Counted from the stretch's first letter, positions 16,927-25,590 are shown. The stretch is 64,000 bases of DNA from Chryseobacterium oncorhynchi (GCF_002899895.1 NZ_PPEI02000003.1:248001-312000); one strand, 5' to 3'. The notes: generated by a model not told the origin, from the letters alone. A program made the numbers and translations.

Positions 16927-18954
16927 ATGAAATCTATATTTTTAAAAACACAAAAAATTATTGTATTACTCTTTGGCTTTACCATCGCTTTAGCTCAAAA
17001 TAGTATGAAAGTTCCCAATGATGCTATATTTTATATGGAAGTCAATGGGAAACAGATTAATAACAAAATAGATTGGAATAAACTTAACCCTTTGTTGCAT
17101 GAACTAACTAAAAAGAGCAAAGAAAAACTTTCATGGACTGATTATTCTAAAACGGGAATTAAATATGATGCTGTCCAGTATCATTACGCCAGTTTTAATG
17201 ATTCCATAAAGAATTATAATACTCATTTTATCATCGATAATAAAGAGAAGTTTCAGGAATTCATTAATTCCGTAAAGAAAGAGGGACAGGAAACTTCCAG
17301 AAAGAATAACTATTCTTACGTTGATATAGATGATGATACTTTTGTTGCATGGAATGGAAGCCGTGCAGTTCTTAGCCTGATAAGTTATACGAAGACTTAT
17401 AAAGACCTTTGGAAAGATGAAGCTGCAACGGTTGCAGACAGTACTGCTATGGTGGTTGATACTGTTGCTGTTGACGAAGCATATGCCGAAGCATTGGAAA
17501 AACCGTTTGATTATAAAGATGAAATAAAGAGTCTGAAAGAAGATATTCAATACTTGAAAGAAAGCATCAAAGATAACAATCGGGAGATCGCAAGAATTCA
17601 GAAAGATATCAAATACCTGCAGAAACATCATAAATATCCTAAAGAAAAGGAAAATGTTTTAACTCCGGAAGAAGAGGGAGAGGAGAACTATGGCTCTGAA
17701 TATGATGACGCCGAATCAGAAAAAGCTTATCAAAAAGAGCAGGATTCTATTCGCAAAGAGAACTTCAAGATTGTAAAAAAATATGCTGAAGATCACTTTG
17801 ACAGATATTTCAGTTCTAATCTCGAAGTGGAAGCCTCTAAAGAAATGCTGACTTTCAGAGATGCGAATTCTGACGTTTTCATTTATACAGATTATGGAAG
17901 AATCGTTAATGACGGAATCTACGGTAAAATGATCAATCGCTACGATTTTGGACAGGTTTTCCAGAACATGTACAATTCAAATTCTGCATATAACCTGTAT
18001 TTTGATAAAGACAAAGTAAAGCTGATCAATAATTATCAGCACAAGAATACCGAGATTCAGAAAAATATCGCTTCAATTTACAAAGGCAAGAAAAATAAAA
18101 AGCTGCTGGAACTCATCAATGAAAAAAGCGTTGGTTACTATGCAGTCAATGTAAGTGGAGGGAAGTGTTTTGATTTGATGTACAGTCTTCTTCAGGATTC
18201 AGGAGAGAGTGACAGTAAGTACAAAAAAGAGATGGAACTGATCATGGAGACCATGAAAATTATTCTGGATGAAGAAGCTATTGCTAAAATTGCACCCGGA
18301 AACGGAATCTTTGTTTTAAATGAGCTGAAATCCAAAAAAGTAGAATATACGGATTACGAATACGATGAGGATTATAATGAAAAAGAAGTAAAGAAAATCA
18401 AAGATGTAGCGGTTCCTAACTTTACGTTCGCTTTTGCAACGGAGAATGAAGGCTACTGGAAACGTATTTTTAATCTATTGATAACAAATAAAAAGCTGGC
18501 TAAGAAATTTACAAAAACAGGAGAGTTTTATTCTTTTAAAGACAATGAAAAGGCAGCAGGATACCTTGATCAATTGTTCTTTACAATAAAAGACGGTATT
18601 GTATATGTAATGAGCTCTACAGAAAATATTCTTCCTACAACTCAATCTGATATTTCTAAAAAATGGGCAAAAGATTCATCCAAATATCCTTTATCCGGAA
18701 GATTGGATCTACAGAAACTTTTAATCGGTTTAGATAAAGAGTTCAAAAGTCCTTCGGAAAGAAAAACATTGGATCTGTTTAGAAAAAATGTAGGTGAACT
18801 GTATTATAAAACTGAAGTAAAAGGAGAGAGCATACAAACAGAAATGAATTACAATATTAAAAATTCTTCTGAAAACAGTCTGATGTATTTCTTTGATCTG
18901 TTTAATGAGATTTTTAAAATAAAAGATTCGGAAAAAAAACCACAGATATTGTAG
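16927..18954 (+). CDS. Large exported protein with a coiled coil, paralogous to its neighbour
   Basis: I do not recognise a named family with confidence; it loosely resembles DUF4836 proteins. The protein has 675 residues, a signal peptide (ending near ALAQ) and a probable coiled coil at about 196-233 (KSLKEDIQYLKESIKDNN). An acidic stretch (EEEGEENYGSEYDDAESEKAY) follows. Near residue 480 a block reads YEYDEDYNEKEVKK, then PNFTFAF and a Trp. The next gene has YEYDDNFNEVEKK, then PNYTIDI and a Trp in the same order, so the two look paralogous. It ends with TAG directly before the next ATG, with no gap. Confidence 0.8.
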   Translation: MKSIFLKTQKIIVLLFGFTIALAQNSMKVPNDAIFYMEVNGKQINNKIDWNKLNPLLHELTKKSKEKLSWTDYSKTGIKYDAVQYHYASFNDSIKNYNTHFIIDNKEKFQEFINSVKKEGQETSRKNNYSYVDIDDDTFVAWNGSRAVLSLISYTKTYKDLWKDEAATVADSTAMVVDTVAVDEAYAEALEKPFDYKDEIKSLKEDIQYLKESIKDNNREIARIQKDIKYLQKHHKYPKEKENVLTPEEEGEENYGSEYDDAESEKAYQKEQDSIRKENFKIVKKYAEDHFDRYFSSNLEVEASKEMLTFRDANSDVFIYTDYGRIVNDGIYGKMINRYDFGQVFQNMYNSNSAYNLYFDKDKVKLINNYQHKNTEIQKNIASIYKGKKNKKLLELINEKSVGYYAVNVSGGKCFDLMYSLLQDSGESDSKYKKEMELIMETMKIILDEEAIAKIAPGNGIFVLNELKSKKVEYTDYEYDEDYNEKEVKKIKDVAVPNFTFAFATENEGYWKRIFNLLITNKKLAKKFTKTGEFYSFKDNEKAAGYLDQLFFTIKDGIVYVMSSTENILPTTQSDISKKWAKDSSKYPLSGRLDLQKLLIGLDKEFKSPSERKTLDLFRKNVGELYYKTEVKGESIQTEMNYNIKNSSENSLMYFFDLFNEIFKIKDSEKKPQIL

Positions 18955-20190
18955 ATGAATAAAAAGAAAGTTATTGCCTCGTTAATTCTGTTACTGGCTG
19001 TTATGGCTTATTTTGTGCTTTTTTATAAAGATAAGAAGCTTAGATTCATTCCTGAAAGTGCTGATACAGTTGTTTTAATAGACGTGAAGAATCTGACGAG
19101 GCAATATATTTTCGGCCTGATCACCAACCCTTCACAATGGGGTAGTAAAACAAAAGGGAAAAATGCGGTTTCCCTGAGGGAATCGGGAATTATAATCCCG
19201 GATTTTTTACAGGTTTTCCACCTTAAAGGGACGGGGGCTTCAGAATGGTACAGCGCCATAGAACTTAAAGATCCTCAGAGATTTATTGCATTTTTAAAAC
19301 AGCAAAAGTTTACCGATAAAGGGAAGAATCTTTTTCAAAAGGATCATGTTTTTCTTAGTATAGTAGGTGATAAATGTATTGTAGGGACTTCCGATTCGGG
19401 TTTTAAAGTCATAAACAAAGAGATTTTTCAAGGTTCCCCAAAAAATATTTTAAATGCAGATCAGTTTATTCAAAGCACGACAGGGAGTATTTCTTTTCTT
19501 TCCGGGCAGAAAATCCAAAATTTTTCTATTGAGTTAAAAGATGATGAAATTGAAATAAAAAACAACTCAAACCTGCAATTTTTAAATACGATTGCTTCAA
19601 AACTTCAAAAAGGAAATCAATTTCTGGAGCTGGAACTAGACAAGGAAAACATCAGGAACTTTACTCGTTTTTTCAATAAAAATATTGAGGACTCCTTACA
19701 ATCCACTTCCTTAATGGTTACCTCAAATCTCGAGCAAGTCAATGACACCATTATCAGCTATGAATATGATGATAATTTCAATGAAGTTGAAAAAAAGAGC
19801 TTTCAAAAAATTACTCAACCGAATTACACCATTGATATCAAAAGTGATGATCCCAATAAAATATGGGAATATTTCCAGTCTAAAAAATGGATCAATGAAG
19901 AAAATCAATTCACGGCAATTCCTTTCTTGCCAAACGAAATCCGCCGAAACAGCAAAGGGATTATCATAAAATCAACCCGAAAACCCGTATCACTATCTCC
20001 CCAGCTAAAAGAAAACTACATCCTCATCAGAAATAGTACTTTGTTGTATTCTTCTTTGAAAACACTGAGTAACACCGAGAAAAAGATCATTTCGGACATC
20101 GATTACGTGCTGTATGGGAATAAATCAAAAGATTATTGGGTGAAAATAAAAGCAAAAAATGGAGAATTACCCTTAATTTTACGATGGTAA
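18955..20190 (+). CDS. Membrane-anchored protein, paralogue of the upstream gene
   Basis: The 411-residue protein begins MNKKKVIASLILLLAVMAYFVLFYK, a single N-terminal membrane anchor or uncleaved signal. It continues RFIPESADTVVLIDVKNLTRQ, a region like the start of DUF4836 proteins, then repeats blocks of the upstream protein (YEYDDNFNEVEKKS followed by PNYTIDIKS and a W). It starts one base after the previous stop codon, so translation is probably coupled. The middle shares the theme of an alternating beta/alpha layout with no catalytic motif. Its partner is likely the upstream paralogue; the function is unknown. Confidence 0.8.
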   Translation: MNKKKVIASLILLLAVMAYFVLFYKDKKLRFIPESADTVVLIDVKNLTRQYIFGLITNPSQWGSKTKGKNAVSLRESGIIIPDFLQVFHLKGTGASEWYSAIELKDPQRFIAFLKQQKFTDKGKNLFQKDHVFLSIVGDKCIVGTSDSGFKVINKEIFQGSPKNILNADQFIQSTTGSISFLSGQKIQNFSIELKDDEIEIKNNSNLQFLNTIASKLQKGNQFLELELDKENIRNFTRFFNKNIEDSLQSTSLMVTSNLEQVNDTIISYEYDDNFNEVEKKSFQKITQPNYTIDIKSDDPNKIWEYFQSKKWINEENQFTAIPFLPNEIRRNSKGIIIKSTRKPVSLSPQLKENYILIRNSTLLYSSLKTLSNTEKKIISDIDYVLYGNKSKDYWVKIKAKNGELPLILRW

Positions 20191-20218
20191 GTTTAAAAAC
20201 CGAATAAAATTATTGTTA

Positions 20219-20557
20219 ATGGCTCCATCAGACATCGCATTGCTCAAAACCTTTACTCATTATTTTTTACATCTTGTTTTTCCTGTCTTTATTGCATTGA
20301 TTTTTTATCGTAAGAATTGGAAAAAGGCATATTTCATTCTTCTTGCCACAATGCTGGTAGATCTGGACCATCTTTTTGCCAATCCGATCTTTGATCCATC
20401 AAGAGGAAGTATAGGTTTTCATTTTTTACATTCCTATTATGCCATTGCGGTGTATTTTTTGCTGCTGTTCTTTAAAGGAAATATAAGAATTATAGGAATT
20501 GGGCTTTTGTTTCATATGTTCACAGATTATCAGGACTTTAACTTCTGGCCTCATTAA
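20219..20557 (+). CDS. DUF6122-like small membrane protein
   Basis: The 112-residue protein has three to four hydrophobic segments. Its signature residues are THYFLHLVFP, LVDLDHLFANPIFDP and the C-terminal HMFTDYQDF. The Asp/His pattern (DLDH, HxxTDYxDF) resembles the metal-dependent hydrolase-like DUF6122 and YdjM membrane families. The frame extends two codons back to a TTG, but the ATG at 20219 is preferred. It lies 28 bases after the previous gene and may be its operon partner. The family number is from memory; enzymatic activity is unproven. Confidence 0.75.
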   Translation: MAPSDIALLKTFTHYFLHLVFPVFIALIFYRKNWKKAYFILLATMLVDLDHLFANPIFDPSRGSIGFHFLHSYYAIAVYFLLLFFKGNIRIIGIGLLFHMFTDYQDFNFWPH

Positions 20558-20623
20558 AATATTATTAATATTTTCTTTTAATATTTCAAAAGTTATAGAT
20601 TTTTTGTATTTTGTAGTCACTTT

Positions 20624-21694
20624 ATGAGACTTAGAGAACTTTTACATTACACCTATATTTTTCCTGTCCTTGCGGTAGGTTACTACTTTTCCGGACTGAT
20701 GGGAAGCGACGTTATTCATGACGTTGTTGCTGGGATTTTACTTATTGGAAGCGTTTTATCGGCAGTGCATCATGCAGAAGTCGTTGCTCATAAAGTAGGG
20801 GAGCCTTTCGGTACAATTATTTTAGCCCTTTGTATCACCATTATTGAAGTAGCGCTTATCATCTCACTGATGGTGGCTGGCGGAGATCAGGCGATCACGC
20901 TGGCCAGAGATACCGTTTTTGCAGCCGTCATGCTTATTCTTAACGGAATCTTGGGAATCTGTATTCTGGTAGGTGGCGTTAAATATCATGAGCAGTTCTT
21001 TGCAAGAACCTCTGCTACAACTTATCTGGTGAGTATTGTTTCAATTCTGATTCTTACTCTGGTCCTTCCTAATTTTACATCAAGCGTTAATGGACCTTTT
21101 TATAATGAGGCTCAGCTTATTTTTATATCCATTGCCTGTCTTGTAATCTATGGTGTTTTCCTGATGGTACAAACACTGCGTCACAGAAGTTACTTTATAG
21201 TTCCTGACGAGCATCCTGAAGAACATTATATCCCATCATTAACAAAAACCCTTATAAGCTTTGCTTTCTTGGTGGTTTGTTTGGTTATTGTCGTTCTTAT
21301 GGCAAAAAGTTTATCTGGAACAATTGAAAATATGGTTAGAAGCCTTGGGGCACCAAAATCCTTGGTAGGAGTTATTATTGCTGCTGTAGTTCTTCTTCCG
21401 GAGGGAGTTGCAGCCATTAGAGCAGCAAGAAGTAATCAAATTCAGTCTAGCTTAAATCTGGCACTAGGATCAGCGCTTGCAAGTATTGGACTTACCATTC
21501 CTGCAGTATCTACCGTTTGCATCATGTATGATATTCCTTTGGTTTTAGGATTAGATAAAAAAGATGTAATTCTGCTTTCCTTATCTGTATTTATTGTAAT
21601 GCTTTCCTTGAGCCGTGGAAAAACCAATATCCTTTACGGTACAGTTTTATTGGTGAACTTAGCTGCCTATATATTTACAGTGATTGTTCCTTAA
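20624..21694 (+). CDS. ChaA-like Ca2+(Na+)/H+ antiporter
   Basis: The protein has 356 residues and about 10-11 membrane segments. It shows the two inverted alpha-repeats of the Ca2+/cation antiporter superfamily: GEPFGTIILALCITIIEVALI in the first half and IAAVVLLPEGVAAIRAARSNQIQSSLN with GSALASIGLTIP in the second. Each repeat carries the acidic residue (Glu) expected at the ion site. ChaA-type proteins exchange Ca2+, Na+ or K+ for H+ in the inner membrane. It is separated by 66 bases from the small membrane protein upstream and is convergent with the beta-trefoil gene downstream. Confidence 0.9.
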   Translation: MRLRELLHYTYIFPVLAVGYYFSGLMGSDVIHDVVAGILLIGSVLSAVHHAEVVAHKVGEPFGTIILALCITIIEVALIISLMVAGGDQAITLARDTVFAAVMLILNGILGICILVGGVKYHEQFFARTSATTYLVSIVSILILTLVLPNFTSSVNGPFYNEAQLIFISIACLVIYGVFLMVQTLRHRSYFIVPDEHPEEHYIPSLTKTLISFAFLVVCLVIVVLMAKSLSGTIENMVRSLGAPKSLVGVIIAAVVLLPEGVAAIRAARSNQIQSSLNLALGSALASIGLTIPAVSTVCIMYDIPLVLGLDKKDVILLSLSVFIVMLSLSRGKTNILYGTVLLVNLAAYIFTVIVP

Positions 21695-21788
21695 AAACTG
21701 ATTTCACAAAGAATTTAAAGTCTAAGGGTAATGCTATTTAATACTGCTTTATCGCACTTTTCAGATGTTTAAGTAACAAAAAAAGACC

Positions 21789-21827
21789 TACAATCTTTAT
21801 TCCGATTGTAAGCCCCTTTTTTATTGA
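21789..21827. terminator. Possible terminator between convergent genes
   Basis: A short stem TACAATC (21789-21795) pairs with GATTGTA (21804-21810) around an 8-base loop, with a T6 run shortly after. It lies between the ChaA-like and beta-trefoil genes. The stem is weak. Confidence 0.4.
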
Positions 21828-21840
21828 CTGTATATCACTA

Positions 21841-22254
21841 TTAATCTTGTATTTCCCAAAGTTCTCCTTCTCCCTGATAGCCATTTTGTAACCACATTTT
21901 ATCAAATGCATGGCTAAGTGTTTTACCTACTTCTTTACCATAGCAGTTAAAAGAAACTTTATTCGGGCTGTGTACTTTCATTTCCCATTCTTCTCCTTCT
22001 CCCTGGATGCCTTTCTGAAGCCATAATTTATCAAAAGCATGGCTTAAGTATAATCCACTTTCCTTACTAATGCATCGTAGAGCAACTCTATTATTTGATA
22101 ATTCTTCAAGAATAAAGACTTCTCCTAATCCCTGAATGCCGTTTTGAAGGAATACATTTCCATTCCCATGACTTAAGAATTTTCCTTTTTCTTTTCCTTG
22201 AGCTTGTAATAATACTACTGTAGCTGTTTTTACGTTTTCTTTGATAAGTTCCAT
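21841..22254 (-). CDS. Beta-trefoil-like protein of three 43-residue repeats
   Basis: This 137-residue protein has no signal peptide. It is three copies of one unit: FLSHGNGNVFLQNGIQGLGE (26-45), YLSHAFDKLWLQKGIQGEGE (69-88) and TLSHAFDKMWLQNGYQGEGE (112-131), spaced exactly 43 residues apart. Three repeats of about 40 residues with alternating strands are the mark of a beta-trefoil (fascin, ricin-B or agglutinin-like). Repeats 2 and 3 are the closer pair. Each contains L-S-H, W/F-L-Q and G-x-Q-G-x-G-E, possible ligand-site residues at three symmetric positions. It stands alone between intergenic regions. A lectin-like or cytoskeletal-type binding role is inferred; the exact family is not recognised. 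Confidence 0.8.
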   Translation of the reverse strand: MELIKENVKTATVVLLQAQGKEKGKFLSHGNGNVFLQNGIQGLGEVFILEELSNNRVALRCISKESGLYLSHAFDKLWLQKGIQGEGEEWEMKVHSPNKVSFNCYGKEVGKTLSHAFDKMWLQNGYQGEGELWEIQD

Positions 22255-22651
22255 GATTTCTGAGTTTTTTAGTTTCCTACTCTAATTGCTTTTCGGATAC
22301 CGCAATCAAAATGTTGTTTTAAGACGTCTGTAATAATTTTGATAAGGTAAAGGTAGAGATTAAAAACAGCTCTCGCATCAGTAGAAATACTTAAAAATCA
22401 GCTACTTATAAAATTAACGAAATGGTGAAATATTTTATTTTTTTTGATTATTGATGGCCTTTTCCAACTTTTAATTAAAAATGAGCCTGTGTTTAGTAAT
22501 CAAAAAAAGCTTCAAAATTAAAAATGAAGAGATGAATAAATTTGATTTTCAAATAAACTTAAGGGATAATTCTTTGAAAAGGAGATATTAATGAATGTAA
22601 TAGAGATTATAATAGAAAACCTGTTTGTATCTCCAAATAGTATAATTTCTG
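22255..22651. other. 397-base intergenic region without a convincing gene
   Basis: The region is AT-rich and lies upstream of the beta-trefoil gene and downstream of the haemoglobin gene. I see no clear hairpin terminator and no -7 box for the beta-trefoil gene. A 29-codon frame (22591-22680, plus strand) has a strong AAAGGAG before its ATG. It overlaps the haemoglobin gene antisense, and this organism does not rely on Shine-Dalgarno sites, so I do not call it. Confidence 0.5.
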
Positions 22652-23032
22652 CTAAAGTCTTCTCGCTAATTCCATTTTAAAAGCCATCAGTTTAGCAATA
22701 TTTTCAGATTTATAGATTGCCATGTCTGCATTTTCACCTACAAAATTCTCTTCAATGGTAGTTCTCCATAGGTCCAGCCATCTGTCGAAGTGCTTTTGCT
22801 CCATCGCCTGAATTTCATTGATTGGAAAATGAACGCCCATAGGATTGCCTTTATAACTCATCTGGCCAAAAAGAATAGACTCCCAAAAAGAATACATTTT
22901 GGGAAGATGTTTGTCCCAATCTACCTTGGCTACATCATTAAAAAAGAAACCAATGGTTTCATCCTTTACTACCTTTTTATAAAATGAATTGACAAGATGT
23001 TCAATGTCCTCTCTTGATTCCAGCTTTTTCAT
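22652..23032 (-). CDS. Group III truncated haemoglobin
   Basis: The 126-residue protein matches group III truncated haemoglobins. The proximal haem ligand is His81 in QKHFDRWLDLW, and the distal part carries FYKKVVKDETIGFFF and FWESILFG. The conserved H-F-P segment (GVHFPI, 66-71) is also present. Members bind O2 or NO with high affinity and are thought to act in NO defence or microaerobic physiology. The gene is single. A TACATTTG -7-like box lies only 4 bases before the ATG, so the transcript may be leaderless. Confidence 0.92.
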   Translation of the reverse strand: MKKLESREDIEHLVNSFYKKVVKDETIGFFFNDVAKVDWDKHLPKMYSFWESILFGQMSYKGNPMGVHFPINEIQAMEQKHFDRWLDLWRTTIEENFVGENADMAIYKSENIAKLMAFKMELARRL

Positions 23033-23036
23033 AATT

Positions 23037-23044
23037 CAAATGTA
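23037..23044 (-). promoter_or_regulatory. -7 box for the haemoglobin gene, possibly leaderless
   Basis: TACATTTG (TAnnTTTG consensus) reads 23044-23037 on the minus strand and is followed by only 4 bases before the ATG. No TTG lies 17-24 bases upstream. Confidence 0.35.
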
Positions 23045-23077
23045 CAGCAAAATCAAATTGAATAAGTAATGATTCAA

Positions 23078-23112
23078 TTGATAAAATTCATGAAAACAAT
23101 ATTTTATCTTTG
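23078..23112 (+). promoter_or_regulatory. Promoter of the Kir-like channel gene
   Basis: TTG at 23078-23080 and TATCTTTG at 23105-23112, with 24 bases between. The ATG follows 76 bases later. Confidence 0.5.
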
Positions 23113-23188
23113 CATTTGAGAATAGAAAAAAAATCGATGACAAAATAATCTGTTCTGATTAAACGATTAAAAAACAAATGATATAAAG

Positions 23189-24160
23189 ATGGCAAGAGGA
23201 TTCAGAAAAAAAATCCGTCAGAAAAATACTGAGAACAGCGGGTTTGGAAGCAATGCCTCAGGAAGATTCATCAATAAAGATGGGCTGCCGAATGTGAGGA
23301 GAACAGGAGTTAATGTTTTCAACAGGTTGAGTTGGTATCATACCATGTTGAATTTGTCTTCATTTCGCTTTATTTCTTATCTAGTAGTGGCTTATATCCT
23401 GATTAATCTTGTATTTGCAATGATCTATTACCTGATCGGGGTAGAGCATCTTACAGGAATAGACAAGAGTGATCCGCTAAATGAATTTATTGATGTATTC
23501 TTTTTCAGTTCTCAGACCTTTACTACAGTTGGATACGGAAGAATTGCCCCAGTTGGTTTCATGGCTAGTCTGGTTGCTACTTTTGAGGCTTTTTTAGGAT
23601 TGCTTACCTTTGCCATTGCAACGGGTCTTTTCTATGGGAGATTTTCAAGGCCAAGGGCTTATTTAAGGTTTTCTGATATCGCGGTGATAGCCCCTTTTCA
23701 GGATTCTACAGCTTTAATGTTCAGATTAGCTCCTTATAAAAATAATGCACTTACGGACGCCGATGTCATTGTGTCTACAGCTATTGAAGTGATTGAAAAT
23801 GATGTTCCCAAGAGTAATTTTTACAGACTGGATACTCATTTGAGTAAAATAAATACCCTGGCTCTGAACTGGACAGTTGTTCATAAAATTGATGAAAACT
23901 CACCGTTTTATGGATTTTCAGAGAATGATTTTAATAACATTGATATTGAAATTATTGTACAGATACGTGCATTTGATGAAGTTTTTTCAAATACGGTAGT
24001 TCAAAGATCATCCTATGTTACGGGTGAGATTATTTATGGAGCAAAATTTGTCCCGATGTATTATCCTAATAAAGGTAATCTTGCCACAATTTTAGATTTG
24101 GATAAGATCAACGAACATCAGAAAGCAGAACTTCCTGTTCAGGCAGGAAATAAAGAATAA
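23189..24160 (+). CDS. Inward-rectifier-type (Kir) potassium channel
   Basis: The 323-residue protein has two membrane helices (about 60-82 and 123-148) flanking a pore loop with the selectivity filter TVGYG at 113-117. A C-terminal cytoplasmic immunoglobulin-like domain of about 170 residues (ARAYLRFSDIAVIAPF onward) follows. This is the KirBac architecture. The N-terminal 50 residues are basic and cytoplasmic. KirBac channels pass K+ inward and are gated by lipids. The downstream YkgJ gene begins at the base after the stop codon, so the two are cotranscribed and probably translationally coupled. Confidence 0.93.
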   Translation: MARGFRKKIRQKNTENSGFGSNASGRFINKDGLPNVRRTGVNVFNRLSWYHTMLNLSSFRFISYLVVAYILINLVFAMIYYLIGVEHLTGIDKSDPLNEFIDVFFFSSQTFTTVGYGRIAPVGFMASLVATFEAFLGLLTFAIATGLFYGRFSRPRAYLRFSDIAVIAPFQDSTALMFRLAPYKNNALTDADVIVSTAIEVIENDVPKSNFYRLDTHLSKINTLALNWTVVHKIDENSPFYGFSENDFNNIDIEIIVQIRAFDEVFSNTVVQRSSYVTGEIIYGAKFVPMYYPNKGNLATILDLDKINEHQKAELPVQAGNKE

Positions 24161-24649
24161 ATGAATTTAGATTTTTATAAAAAGCAGGCTTTACAAAAGC
24201 AGAAAGAACATAAAAAGTTTTTGGATGGATTAAAGAAAAAACCACCCAAGAATCTTGATTATGTGGTGCAGGAGACCCATGACGAAGTTTTTGAAGAAAT
24301 AGACTGCTTGCAGTGTGCGAATTGCTGTAAAACAACAGGTCCTCTTTATACGGAAAAGGATATTGAACGAATCTCCAAGCATCTTCGTATGAAGTCCGCT
24401 GATTTTGAAGCTAAGTTTTTAAGGGTAGATGAAGATGATGACAAAGTATTGCAGAACCTTCCCTGTTTTTTCCTGAATAATGACAATACCTGTTCTATCT
24501 ATGAAGTAAGACCAAAGGCTTGCAGAGAATATCCGCATACAGATCGTAAAAAGATTTATCAGATCAATCATTTGATGCTGAAGAATACAGTAATCTGTCC
24601 GGCTGCCTTTGTATTTGTAGAGAAAATGATGAAAAATATAGCCAAATAA
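24161..24649 (+). CDS. YkgJ family cysteine-cluster protein
   Basis: The 162-residue protein has a CxxCxxCC cluster (CLQCANCC) in the middle third and further cysteines in LPCFFLNNDNTCSIYEVRPKACREYP. The pattern defines the YkgJ/Flid family of zinc- or iron-cluster proteins. The role is unknown; some members are linked to flagellin-lysine methylation, but no flagellar genes are here. It starts directly after the channel stop codon without a gap, which suggests co-expression. The first 45 residues are Lys-rich and helical. Confidence 0.88.
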   Translation: MNLDFYKKQALQKQKEHKKFLDGLKKKPPKNLDYVVQETHDEVFEEIDCLQCANCCKTTGPLYTEKDIERISKHLRMKSADFEAKFLRVDEDDDKVLQNLPCFFLNNDNTCSIYEVRPKACREYPHTDRKKIYQINHLMLKNTVICPAAFVFVEKMMKNIAK

Positions 24650-24827
24650 AGGTCTATTAATTGTGTTTTGATAGGATATGTTTTTACACTTAGTAGTAAA
24701 ATCCAGGACTCAATATTGTTTTGCAAAATCCTCTTAAATAATTATAAAGTCCGTTAAATAAAATACTTACACATAATTTTATAAATGATGACCCGTTTAC
24801 TTTAAACAATCATTTAAATATTACATT

Positions 24828-25136
24828 ATGAAAAAGTTATTTTTAACGGCGGCATTTACATTAGTCGGAGTAATCGCAGTATCAGCCCAAACAGACACGA
24901 AAAAGCCTACTGAAACCACGACTAATACCCAAACAACAACCCAAAATCCACCTCAGAAAGCTGAAGCCACAACAGAATGGAATACATCTTCTACTACGAG
25001 TGGGCAAAATACAACAACGGGATCTTCCACAGCAAGTCCGGTAGCTGAAGCCACTACAAGCACAGGAACAGCAACGGAACCAACTACACCTGCAGAAGCT
25101 ACAAAACAAGAAAAGAAATCTAAAAAGAAAAAGTGA
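24828..25136 (+). CDS. Small Thr-rich exported protein with Lys tail
   Basis: The 102-residue protein has a signal peptide (MKKLFLTAAFTLVGVIAVSAQ). The whole mature part is low-complexity, rich in T, A, E, S and Q (KPTETTTNTQTTTQNPPQKA). It ends in KQEKKSKKKK, a basic tail like that of the S46 peptidase in this window. I do not recognise a family; it is probably an unstructured periplasmic or surface protein. It is monocistronic and has a strong terminator. The N-terminal signal and the conserved style of such genes support it as real. Confidence 0.75.
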   Translation: MKKLFLTAAFTLVGVIAVSAQTDTKKPTETTTNTQTTTQNPPQKAEATTEWNTSSTTSGQNTTTGSSTASPVAEATTSTGTATEPTTPAEATKQEKKSKKKK

Positions 25137-25161
25137 TCGTACTTTAGTAAACTCTAGTTGG

Positions 25162-25194
25162 AATCCTGAAATCTTGTATTTCAGGATTTTTTTT
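25162..25194 (+). terminator. Intrinsic terminator
   Basis: Stem AATCCTGAAAT (25162-25172) with ATTTCAGGATT (25178-25188), a 5-base loop and a T8 tail. It follows the Thr-rich protein gene and overlaps the stop end of the convergent DUF1801 gene. Confidence 0.85.
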
Positions 25195-25549
25195 GCATGA
25201 TTTCCCCCTTTCTGAATTCTACAATTTTATTAACAAGATCCAGTGGAATATTTTCACCGATAGGAAACTGTACAGCACCTTTCGAGAATTTGTAGTTTTT
25301 TTCCTTAAAATCCTTTTCAAAATTTCTGATTCCCTCGGCTCCGGGATAGAAGCCAATATGTTTTTTATACCCTGCAAAATAGACCAGAGGTCTTCCCATA
25401 TATTTGAAAGCAGGCATTTGATATCCAATATATTCCTCAAGATCTGATACCTGAGCGTGAATGGCCTTTCTCAGTTCAAGAAGTTTTTCCTGAACATCTA
25501 TCGGGAACATAAGGATATATTCGTCAATGTTTTTAAAGGTGTTTTTCAT
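25181..25549 (-). CDS. DUF1801 / YdhG-like protein
   Basis: The frame extends upstream to 25600, but the conserved fold starts at the ATG at 25549 (MKNTFKNIDEYILMFP), giving 122 residues; the extra 17 residues would be atypical. The family blocks are YIGYQMPAFKYMGRPLVYFAGYKKHIGFYP and the C-terminal KGAVQFPIGENIPLDLVNKIVEFRKGE. DUF1801/YdhG proteins have a frataxin-like fold and no established function. It lies just downstream of gdhA on the same strand, but two hairpins separate them. Confidence 0.88.
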   Translation of the reverse strand: MKNTFKNIDEYILMFPIDVQEKLLELRKAIHAQVSDLEEYIGYQMPAFKYMGRPLVYFAGYKKHIGFYPGAEGIRNFEKDFKEKNYKFSKGAVQFPIGENIPLDLVNKIVEFRKGEIMQKKS

Positions 25550-25565
25550 TATTATAAAAATAAAA

Positions 25566-25590
25566 AAAGTGCTGCATATAGCAGCACTTT
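25566..25590 (-). terminator. Second hairpin terminator between gdhA and the DUF1801 gene
   Basis: A perfect ten-base stem AAAGTGCTGC (25566-25575) with GCAGCACTTT (25581-25590). On the minus strand it is followed by a T7 run, so it backs up the gdhA terminator. Confidence 0.75.

Noticed and set aside
17131-17631. A 166-residue minus-strand frame inside the large coiled-coil protein gene
   Set aside because: It is antisense to a signal-peptide protein that fits its operon; the peptide is a hydrophobic, Cys-rich mixture with no family features.
22591-22680. A 29-codon plus-strand frame with a strong AAAGGAG Shine-Dalgarno
   Set aside because: It overlaps the haemoglobin gene antisense, and this lineage uses few Shine-Dalgarno sites, so the site alone is weak evidence. 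No homology can be tested here.
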